Shown in pieces: positions 57,973 through 64,000 of a stretch of DNA of 64,000 bases (the stretch's first letter is position 1; each line of letters opens with the position of its first letter). The stretch covers positions 310,001 through 374,000 of the forward strand of contig CALNZX010000012.1 of assembly GCA_942491105.1 (NCBI GenBank), in the 5' to 3' direction. This stretch comes from JBBEAM01 sp942491105. GTDB lineage: Bacteria > Pseudomonadota > Alphaproteobacteria > Kiloniellales > DSM-21159. Below the pieces are notes generated by a model that was not told where the DNA came from, did no database searches, and saw only the letters and a program-made list of their open reading frames with translations. The translations under genes and the position numbers were made by a program.

Positions 57973-58652
57973 CCGGCCACGGGCCGGCACACCACGCCGT
58001 CGAGAACATCGGGCCAGAGAGTCTCGTGCTCGGCTTCGCCGGCTTCGGCCAAGCCCCACAGCGGGCCAGACCATCCGGCGTCGCGCGCCGCAGCCGCAGC
58101 CGCGCCCGCCGCAGCACCGCGCTGATGGAAGGAGGGAAACCCGGCGGCGAAGTCGCCGACTCGCGGCATGACCAACAAGGCCGCCGGATCGAGCGCGGCT
58201 GCCGCTCCGGCGCTCTGCGCATCGGCCACCACCGCGATGAGTCCGAAGCCGGCCTCCTGCAGCTCGGCCAGCCGCGCGCGTTCGAGCTGTCCGTCGAGAC
58301 CGACATCGGTCAGCTGCTGGGAGAACTCGGTATCCTGCTGCTCGACGCTCGGCAGGTTCGCGACCCAGGTCACGCCCGCTTCTGACAGCCGCGCCAGCTG
58401 CGCCGGCAGGTGCAGGAAGGGATCGGCCAGAAACAAGCCGACGGCATTGCCGGCGACCTGCGCGGGGTAGCGGGACAGGGCATCGACCATCTCGGCCAGG
58501 CTGTTCCGGTTAGGCAGCAGCATGGCCACCTCTTCGGGCAGTTCGGCGCCGCTCAAGGGCGAGGAAAGCGTTACCAGCGCGCCTGGAACTTCGCGCCCTG
58601 GCCAGCGCCGCTGCCCCCTGAGAACGATCCGCCAGGTCAGAAGTTTTCCCAT
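57969..58652 (-). CDS. Stand-alone PEP-hydrolase-like TIM-barrel paralogue
   Basis: The 227-residue protein is not a familiar enzyme at first sight. It runs parallel to the barrel of the neighbouring regulator: VGLFLADPFLHLPAQLARLS, AGVTWVANLPSV, a helix ending RLAELQEAGFGLIAVVADA, and ALLVMPRVGDFAAG correspond in order to LLGINAWGKN, AGFAGAVNFPS, EVLRAVKDAGMLTMFYCA and DLVCLNLGWNVGG. It lacks several polar residues of that barrel, so it may bind without catalysis. Its stop shares CTAG with the convergent regulator gene. It is divergent from the livH-like operon. ATG 58,652 has only a weak ribosome site. Confidence 0.6.
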   Translation of the reverse strand: MGKLLTWRIVLRGQRRWPGREVPGALVTLSSPLSGAELPEEVAMLLPNRNSLAEMVDALSRYPAQVAGNAVGLFLADPFLHLPAQLARLSEAGVTWVANLPSVEQQDTEFSQQLTDVGLDGQLERARLAELQEAGFGLIAVVADAQSAGAAAALDPAALLVMPRVGDFAAGFPSFHQRGAAAGAAAAAARDAGWSGPLWGLAEAGEAEHETLWPDVLDGVVCRPVAG

Positions 58653-58666
58653 ACAAGGCTCACTTT

Positions 58667-58683
58667 TTACCCATTGTTACCCA
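58667..58683. promoter_or_regulatory. Direct repeat TTACCCA-N3-TTACCCA, candidate upstream activator site
   Basis: Two identical heptamers lie exactly 10 bp apart, 96-112 bp upstream of the sigma-54-like -24 element at 58,779. That distance is typical of enhancer sites for Fis-type activators. They also lie just upstream of the divergent barrel gene, whose promoter they could affect. Confidence 0.4.
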
Positions 58684-58778
58684 AATACGAGCTTTAGAGT
58701 CTCTTGCGGCGGCGTCTTACAGGCCTCACTCTAGACCCACGGCCCGTAGAGGCCAAGGCAGGTCCGCGCCACGTAGCT

Positions 58779-58794
58779 TTGGGCGCGTCCTTGC
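58779..58794 (+). promoter_or_regulatory. Sigma-54-like promoter of the branched-chain ABC operon
   Basis: TTGGGCGCGTCCTTGC has the GG-N10-GC spacing and both the TTGG (-24) and TTGC (-12) cores of sigma-54 promoters. It lies about 110 bp upstream of the first permease gene in the correct orientation, next to a gene for a sigma-54-activator-like protein. GC-rich DNA raises the chance of false matches. Confidence 0.5.
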
Positions 58795-58905
58795 CAAAAA
58801 ACAACAGGCTCGGCGCAGCTTGGCGCGCGGAGCCGCCATGGGGAGGGTTTTGGCCGTGCTGCACGGAACAGGTTTCCGCAGGCAAAAAAGGCCGGCGGCG
58901 GCGTG

Positions 58906-59916
58906 ATGCGGCGCTTCGTCGAGCGGCATACCTTCTGGGCGATCCTGATCGCCCTGGCCATCGCGATTCTTCTCTGGATGATTTTCGCGGTCTGGCCGGA
59001 ATGGCTCAACACCGCCTTCGGGCGCAAGAAGACCTTCATCAACACGCTGCTGAACGGCGCCACCCTGGGCGGCCTCTACTTCCTGGTCGCCAGCGGCTTT
59101 ACCCTGGTCTTCGGTCTGATGCGCAACGTCAATCTGGCGCACGGCTCGATGTATCTGCTGGGTGCCTATATCGGCTACGAGGTCGCCGACAGCACCGGCT
59201 CCTGGTTCTTTGGGCTGGCCGTGGCCTTCGTCTCCATCGCCCTCAGCGGCATTCTGCTGCAGGTGCTGATATTCCGCCGCATGGAGGGGCAGGACCTGCG
59301 TCAGACCCTGGTCACCATCGGCATCTCGATCATCGCCGCCGATCTGATGCTCGCGGTCTGGACCGGCACCACCTATCAATTCGCCCCGCCGGAGTGGTTG
59401 TTCGGCGCCACCGAGCTGCCGATCATCTCGACCATCCGTTCGAACGGCGACGCGGTGATGATCAAATACCCGGTGTACCGCTTGGCGGTGCTCGGCGTGG
59501 CCGTCGCCATCGGCGTGGCGCTCTGGCTGTTCCTCAATCGCACCAAGATCGGCGCGATGATCCGGGCCGGCGTCAACGACCGGGACATGCTCTCGGCTTC
59601 CGGCGTGAACGTGCAATTGATCTTCGCCCTGGTCTTCGCCATCGGCGCCGGCCTTGCCGGTTTCGCCGGAGTGATCGGCGGCACCGCGCTGTCGATCGCG
59701 CCGGGCGAGGACATCCGCTATCTGCTCGCCTCGCTGATCGTGGTGATCGTCGGCGGCCTGGGGTCGGTCAGCGGCGCCGCCATCGGCGCCCTGCTGATCG
59801 GTCTCGCCGAGCAGTTCGGCCTCGCCTACTTTCCCACCTATGGCGTGGTGCTGACCTTTCTGATCATGGTGGTGGTCCTGGCGGTGCGGCCCCAGGGCAT
59901 CATGGGGGGACGCTGA
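58906..59916 (+). CDS. Branched-chain-amino-acid-type ABC permease (LivH family)
   Basis: This 336-residue permease has eight or so hydrophobic helices. It has LivH features: TLLNGATLGGLYFLVASGFT, then LVFGLMRNVNLAHGSMY, AMIRAGVNDRDMLSASGVNV and GGLGSVSGAAIGALLIG. An extra N-terminal helix (WAILIALAIAILLWMIFAVW) precedes the family core. ATG 58,906 is preferred over the overlapping GTG at 58,903. It begins the operon livH-livM-SBP-livG-livF. The family carries many ligands, and nothing here identifies the substrate. Confidence 0.92.
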   Translation: MRRFVERHTFWAILIALAIAILLWMIFAVWPEWLNTAFGRKKTFINTLLNGATLGGLYFLVASGFTLVFGLMRNVNLAHGSMYLLGAYIGYEVADSTGSWFFGLAVAFVSIALSGILLQVLIFRRMEGQDLRQTLVTIGISIIAADLMLAVWTGTTYQFAPPEWLFGATELPIISTIRSNGDAVMIKYPVYRLAVLGVAVAIGVALWLFLNRTKIGAMIRAGVNDRDMLSASGVNVQLIFALVFAIGAGLAGFAGVIGGTALSIAPGEDIRYLLASLIVVIVGGLGSVSGAAIGALLIGLAEQFGLAYFPTYGVVLTFLIMVVVLAVRPQGIMGGR

Positions 59917-59919
59917 GCC

Positions 59920-60990
59920 ATGGGTCTGCGGCGTATCTTCTCCGGGGACTTCTCGCTGAGCGACATTTCGCCGGCGGCCGTGCTGACGCTGCTCTTCCTG
60001 CTCGCCTATCCCAGCTTCGCCTCGAACTTCTTTACCTATCAGATCGGGGCTTACTCGCTGCTGCTGGGTACCGTGGCGCTATCCTTGATGATGCTGGCCG
60101 GTTACGGCGGCATGGTCAGCCTCGCCCAGCTCACCGCCGCCGGCTTCGCCGGCTATCTGGTCGCGATCTTCGGCGACAACTCCGTCGGCGTCATGGGGCT
60201 CGGCTGGCCATGGTGGGTCACGGCGATCGTGGCGATCCTGGCCGCGGCGGTCTTCAGCGCGCTGGTCGGTGCGATCTCGGTACGTACCGAGGGCATCTAC
60301 ACCATCATGATCACCCTGGCGATCGCGGTCGCCTTCTTCTATTTCGTGCGCCAGAATTACCCGATTTTCAACGGCTTCACCGGTTTTGCCGGGGTCGAGC
60401 CGCCGACTCTCTTCGGGATTTACTGGCGCGATCCGGTGCCGTTCTATTACCTCACCCTGGCGGTCGCTGGTTTCTTCTACGCCGCCGTGCTCTATGGCGC
60501 GCGCTCCAGCTTCGGGCTCAGCCTGCAGGCGATCCGCGACAATCCGCGCCGGATGCGCGCCCTCGGCTACAACGTCACGCTGCACCGCATCGTCGCCTAT
60601 TTCTTCTCCGGTCTGATCGCCGGAACCGCGGGTGTGCTGCTGGTCTGGTTCAACGGCCGGATCTCGCCCGGCTCGGTCGGCGTCGATGTGGTCATCGACA
60701 TCCTCGTGATCGCCGTGGTTGGCGGCCTGCGCCACCCGCTGGGCCCCTTCATTGGCGCGATTGCCTTCGTACTGCTGGAAAATTTCGCGATCGACCTGAT
60801 CGACCGCGAGCGTTTCAACACCGTCATCGGCCTGGCCTTCCTGCTGGCCGTGCTGTTTTCGCCCGATGGAATCCTAGGTCTTTGGAGTCGGCTTCGCGCG
60901 AAGCTCCGATTCCCAAGGAACGCACGGCCGGCACCCGGCCGCGCGCAATGGGACGAAGGGGCCTCGGCTCCCGCGTCCAAAGAGCCATAA
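59920..60990 (+). CDS. Branched-chain-amino-acid-type ABC permease (LivM family)
   Basis: The 356-residue permease starts 3 bp after the LivH-like stop. LivM motifs include LMMLAGYGGMVSLAQLTAAG, AISVRTEGIYTIMITLA, LQAIRDNPRRMRALGYNV and VIAVVGGLRHPLGPFIGAI. A basic, proline-rich cytoplasmic tail of about 40 residues ends the protein. It forms the channel with the LivH-like subunit. Confidence 0.93.
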   Translation: MGLRRIFSGDFSLSDISPAAVLTLLFLLAYPSFASNFFTYQIGAYSLLLGTVALSLMMLAGYGGMVSLAQLTAAGFAGYLVAIFGDNSVGVMGLGWPWWVTAIVAILAAAVFSALVGAISVRTEGIYTIMITLAIAVAFFYFVRQNYPIFNGFTGFAGVEPPTLFGIYWRDPVPFYYLTLAVAGFFYAAVLYGARSSFGLSLQAIRDNPRRMRALGYNVTLHRIVAYFFSGLIAGTAGVLLVWFNGRISPGSVGVDVVIDILVIAVVGGLRHPLGPFIGAIAFVLLENFAIDLIDRERFNTVIGLAFLLAVLFSPDGILGLWSRLRAKLRFPRNARPAPGRAQWDEGASAPASKEP

Positions 60991-61015
60991 CGAAGTAAAT
61001 TCGAGGGAGGTTTAC

Positions 61016-62266
61016 ATGCTTGGTATAGGAAAGAAGCTCCTCGCCGCGGCTGCCATCGCCACTTTGGCGGGGCCAGCGATGGCGCAGGACGACACCATCA
61101 AGATGGGCGCGCTCGCGACCCTGGAAGGCGCTTTCACCGTGCTCGGCGAGGACGGGATGCGCGGCGTCGAGCTGGCGCTTGAAGAATTCAACTACATGGC
61201 TGGCGGCAAGAAGATTCAGCTCATCACGGGTTCTTCCGACGCTTCGCCGGACAGCGCCGTGCGCGCCGCGCGCAAGCTGGTCGAACAGGACAATGTGCAG
61301 ATTCTTGTCGGCCCGCTCTCGGGCTCCGAGGGGCTGGCGGTCAAGGACTACGCCAAGACCCAGCCGGAGGTCACTTTCCTCAACGGCTCGTCCGCCGCTC
61401 AAGACACCACGCTGCGCGAGCCCGCCGATAACTTCTTCCGCTTTGGCACCGACGGGGCCCAGTGGATGGCCGGTCTCGGCGAGTATGTCTACAACGAGAA
61501 GGGCTACCGCAAGGTCGCGGTTCTGGCCGAGGATTATTCCTTCCCCTACACCCAGGTCTTTGGATTCCTCGAGCCCTTCTGCCGTCTCGGTGGCGAGGCG
61601 CCGGTGGACGCCCGCTTCTGGGTACCGATTGGCAACAAGGACTACTCCTCCGTCATCGCCGCCCTGCCCGACGACGTCGATGCGATCTACGTCGCCCTGG
61701 GCGGCGCCGACGCGGTGAACTTCCTGACCCAGTACGAACAGGCCGGCGGTGACTTGCCGCTGATCGGCGGGTCGATCACCGTCGATCAGTCGGTGCTGGG
61801 CGCCAAGGGCCGGACCCGCGATTTCATCATTGGTACGCCTTCGGCCGGTCCGATCTCGGATACCTGGGACGACCCGCGCTGGAGTGCCTTCGTGGAAGCC
61901 TACAAGACGCAGTTCTCCGATGGCTTCCCCTCGCCCTCGCTGTTCGCGCATGCCTACTACATCAACACCAAGGCCGCTCTGCTGGCTCTGGAAGAGGTGA
62001 ACGGCGATCTGTCGGACGGCGGCGCGGCCTATCGCGCGGCGCTGTCGGCGCTCGAATTCGAGACGCCGACGGGATCGGTGCATCTGGATGAGCGGCGCAA
62101 CGCCGTTGCCGACATCTTCCTGACCGAGGTGATCGAAGGGCCGGAAGGCAATCTGGTGAACAAGACCATCGAGGTCATTCCGCAGGTCCCCCAGACCCTG
62201 GGCGTATCCTATGAGAAGTTCCTCGAATACGGCCAGGTCGGCCGCGAAAACCCGACCTGCGAGTAA
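61016..62266 (+). CDS. Branched-chain-type ABC substrate-binding protein (Peripla_BP_6 family)
   Basis: The 416-residue periplasmic protein has a Sec signal (MLGIGKKLLAAAAIATLAGP, cleavage AMA-QD). The mature fold contains IKMGALATLEGAFTVLGEDG, VRAARKLVEQDNVQILVGPL, and VAVLAEDYSFPYTQVFGF, typical of LivJ-like proteins that bind between two lobes. GGGAGG lies 6 bp before the ATG. Its place between permease and ATPase genes is normal for the family. The ligand is unknown. Confidence 0.93.
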   Translation: MLGIGKKLLAAAAIATLAGPAMAQDDTIKMGALATLEGAFTVLGEDGMRGVELALEEFNYMAGGKKIQLITGSSDASPDSAVRAARKLVEQDNVQILVGPLSGSEGLAVKDYAKTQPEVTFLNGSSAAQDTTLREPADNFFRFGTDGAQWMAGLGEYVYNEKGYRKVAVLAEDYSFPYTQVFGFLEPFCRLGGEAPVDARFWVPIGNKDYSSVIAALPDDVDAIYVALGGADAVNFLTQYEQAGGDLPLIGGSITVDQSVLGAKGRTRDFIIGTPSAGPISDTWDDPRWSAFVEAYKTQFSDGFPSPSLFAHAYYINTKAALLALEEVNGDLSDGGAAYRAALSALEFETPTGSVHLDERRNAVADIFLTEVIEGPEGNLVNKTIEVIPQVPQTLGVSYEKFLEYGQVGRENPTCE

Positions 62267-62279
62267 GGAACCGGGTCTG

Positions 62280-63065
62280 ATGTCGGCTCCCGACGCTCTC
62301 TCCCGCCTGCAAGGCGCCGGCCGTTACGCGCTGGAGCTTGAGGCCGTCAGCCGCCACTTCGGCGCGCTGGTGGCCCTGGCGGATATCAACCTCACCATCG
62401 AGGCGGGGGAGCGTCGGGCGATTCTCGGATCGAACGGCGCCGGCAAGACGACCCTGTTCAACGCGATCACCGGCGATTTTCCGCCAACCACGGGTCGCGT
62501 GCGGCTGTTCGGGGAGGACGTGACGGATCTGCCGGTACACGAGCGGATCCGCCGCGGCCTCCGCCGGACCTATCAAATTTCTTTATTGTTTAATGGCTTA
62601 ACCGTTATCGACAATATCTTCCTTGCGTGCCGCGGCGTCAGCCGCGGCCGCTTCTCCCTGCGCCGGCCAAAGCCCGACGACACCGCCATGGAGGCGGCGG
62701 AGACTCTGCTGGAGGCGGTGCATCTTCAGGCGATCCGCGACACCCTCGTGGCGGAGCTCAGCTACGGTCAGCAGCGCCAACTGGAAATCGCCCTGGCCCT
62801 GGCCGGAGCGCCACGCCTGATTCTGCTGGATGAGCCGGCGGCCGGGCTTTCGCCCAGCGAGCGCGGTGAACTGGTTGAGATCCTGCAGGCGCTGCCCGAG
62901 CACATGGGCTTCGTCATCATCGAGCACGATATGGATGTCGCCCTGCGCGTCGCCGAAAGCGTGACGATGATGCACAACGGACGAATCTTCAAGGAAGGCA
63001 CGCCGGCGGAAATCGAAGCCGACCCCGAGGTCCAGGAACTCTATCTGGGGCATGGCCATGGCTGA
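62280..63065 (+). CDS. Branched-chain-type ABC ATPase (LivG family)
   Basis: The 261-residue ATPase has Walker A GSNGAGKTT, signature LSYGQ, Walker B LILLDEP and switch histidine in IIEHD. The start ATG 62,280 follows AAGGAA by 9 bp and lies 13 bp after the binding-protein stop. The LivG-type phenylalanine/tyrosine-rich middle (RTYQISLLFNGLTVIDNIFL) is present. A short AT-rich patch near 62,575-62,605 stands out but encodes this conserved segment. It dimerises with the LivF-like subunit. Confidence 0.93.
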   Translation: MSAPDALSRLQGAGRYALELEAVSRHFGALVALADINLTIEAGERRAILGSNGAGKTTLFNAITGDFPPTTGRVRLFGEDVTDLPVHERIRRGLRRTYQISLLFNGLTVIDNIFLACRGVSRGRFSLRRPKPDDTAMEAAETLLEAVHLQAIRDTLVAELSYGQQRQLEIALALAGAPRLILLDEPAAGLSPSERGELVEILQALPEHMGFVIIEHDMDVALRVAESVTMMHNGRIFKEGTPAEIEADPEVQELYLGHGHG

Positions 63066-64000
63066 GCGCGCCCGCAACCAGGCCCGCCCGCAGAACGGCG
63101 CCGCTGCCGTCCTGCAGATCCGAGATCTGCATGTTTTCTATGGGCAATCGCACGCCCTGCAGGGTGTCGAATTGGCGCTTGGACATGGCGTTCATGCGGT
63201 CGTCGGGCGCAATGGCATGGGCAAGACCACGCTCTGCAACGCCATCATGGGGCTGCTGCCGGCGCGCCGCGGATCGATCCGCTTCGAGGGCCAGGAAATC
63301 GCCGGCCTGCCGCCCTACAAGATCGCCGCGCGCGGCATCGGCTACACCCCCCAGGGCCGCCGTCTGTGGCCCTCGCTCAGCGTCGACGAGCACCTGCGCC
63401 TTGCCGATAAGGGCGGCGGCTCCTGGACCGTCGAACGGATCTACGACACCTTCCCGCGCCTCGCCGAGCGCAAGCGCAACGGCGGCGGCCAGCTTTCCGG
63501 CGGGGAGCAGCAGATGTTGGCGATTTCCCGCGCCTTGCTGCAGGACCCGCGCCTGCTGGTGCTCGACGAGCCCACCGAAGGCTTGGCGCCGGTGATCGTC
63601 ACCCAGGTCGAAGAGCTGCTCGCCAGCCTCGCCGAGGAAGGCGATGTTTCGATCCTGCTGATCGAGCAGAACATCTCCGTCGCGACCGCGATCTCCCAAG
63701 ACGTGTCGATCATGGTCAACGGTCGCATCAATCAGGTCCTGCCCGCCAGCCAGCTGGCCTCTGACCGGGCCCTGCAGGAGCGGTTGCTCGGCGTCGGCCG
63801 CCACTCCCACGAAGATCCCGCGCTGGAGGTTGCCGAGGCCGCGTCCGCCGCCGCGCCGGCAGCACCGTCCGCCCCCGCCGCCAGCGTACCCGAAAGCCAG
63901 GAGGCCGGCTCCGCGAGCGGCGATCCAGCCGCCACGGACGTTGCTCCCGGCGGTCTGGTCTATGTACCGCCGACACGCTGGTCCGCGGCGGCCTGGAAAC
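63058..64000 (+). CDS. LivF-type ABC ATPase with C-terminal extension (partial, runs off window)
   Basis: The frame is open from ATG 63,058 (alternative ATG 63,052) to the window end, 314 codons. The ATPase core (residues about 20-250) has Walker A GRNGMGKTT, signature LSGGEQ, Walker B LLVLDEPTEGL and the LivF-type LLIEQN. LivF proteins are usually about 235-240 residues. Here an Ala/Pro/Ser-rich linker (AAAPAAPSAPAASVPESQEA) follows, then GGLVYVPPTRWSAAAWK and no stop. A further domain is probably fused downstream. It overlaps the livG-like stop by 8 bp. Confidence 0.88.
   Translation, partial: MAERARNQARPQNGAAAVLQIRDLHVFYGQSHALQGVELALGHGVHAVVGRNGMGKTTLCNAIMGLLPARRGSIRFEGQEIAGLPPYKIAARGIGYTPQGRRLWPSLSVDEHLRLADKGGGSWTVERIYDTFPRLAERKRNGGGQLSGGEQQMLAISRALLQDPRLLVLDEPTEGLAPVIVTQVEELLASLAEEGDVSILLIEQNISVATAISQDVSIMVNGRINQVLPASQLASDRALQERLLGVGRHSHEDPALEVAEAASAAAPAAPSAPAASVPESQEAGSASGDPAATDVAPGGLVYVPPTRWSAAAWK

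Noticed and set aside
58704..60998. 764-codon alternative-frame ORF over the livH/livM genes
   Set aside because: It is Arg-rich with no domain, and the overlapping frames encode clear LivH and LivM permeases.

Overview
This window comes from a GC-rich alphaproteobacterium, most likely a marine, heterotrophic member of Rhodospirillales or a relative. The evidence is the gene set: a BetC choline-sulfatase with its LysR regulator, a bacterial trimethylamine monooxygenase, a TRAP transporter with a universal stress protein, a rhizobial-type glpSTPQUV glycerol ABC transporter, and an HfaA/HfaB-like surface-anchor locus. No rRNA, tRNA, insertion sequence, prophage or CRISPR array was seen.

Layout. 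(1) 1-15.5 kb is a quaternary-amine, methylamine and osmolyte region. A truncated membrane sensor sits at the left edge, followed by a TetR/BetI-like regulator overlapping a Rieske oxygenase (+). A betC plus oligopeptide-type ABC operon (-) converges on the oxygenase. Next come a divergent LysR gene that has lost its stop codon, a Tmm-type flavin monooxygenase (-), and a TRAP operon dctPQM-usp (-). (2) 15.9-18.8 kb is a potBCD-like ABC operon without an ATPase gene. (3) 18.8-21 kb holds small accessory genes: a flavodoxin-like reductase, a DUF1428 protein, and a divergent GST/MarR pair with a 12-bp palindrome between them. (4) 21.1-37.8 kb is one giant autotransporter gene. It has about 14.4 kb of roughly 48-residue repeats and a C-terminal beta-barrel. 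Its signal peptide lies in a different frame from the rest. (5) 38.1-44.9 kb is a surface-structure operon: an HfaA-like small secreted protein, an HfaB/CsgG-like outer-membrane lipoprotein, a 1,315-residue repeat protein, and a peptidoglycan-binding protein. (6) 45.2-53.9 kb is a complete glycerol module: glpV-S-T-P-Q-U (-) divergent from glpR-glpD (+), with three copies of a TTCGTTTTC-type box between them. (7) 54-56.1 kb is a fused enoyl-CoA hydratase/3-hydroxyacyl-CoA dehydrogenase. (8) 56.2-64 kb is a branched-chain-amino-acid-type ABC operon with its own control region. This includes a PEP-hydrolase-like TIM barrel fused to a degenerate sigma-54-activator domain and a Fis-type HTH, a stand-alone barrel paralogue, and a sigma-54-like promoter. 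The last gene is a LivF with a C-terminal extension that runs off the window.

How the parts fit. Regions 1 and 2 import and demethylate or desulfate methylated osmolytes. Regions 4 and 5 build a surface layer or adhesin, with CsgG/HfaB-type export beside a type V giant. Region 6 takes up and oxidises glycerol. Region 8 is the least explained: an ABC importer whose probable regulator has kept the sigma-54-activator fold but lost its ATP-binding motif. The points most worth following up are the giant autotransporter with its frame break, the HfaAB-like locus next to it, the degenerate activator with its candidate promoter and upstream repeats, and the complementary losses of active-site motifs in GlpS and GlpT.
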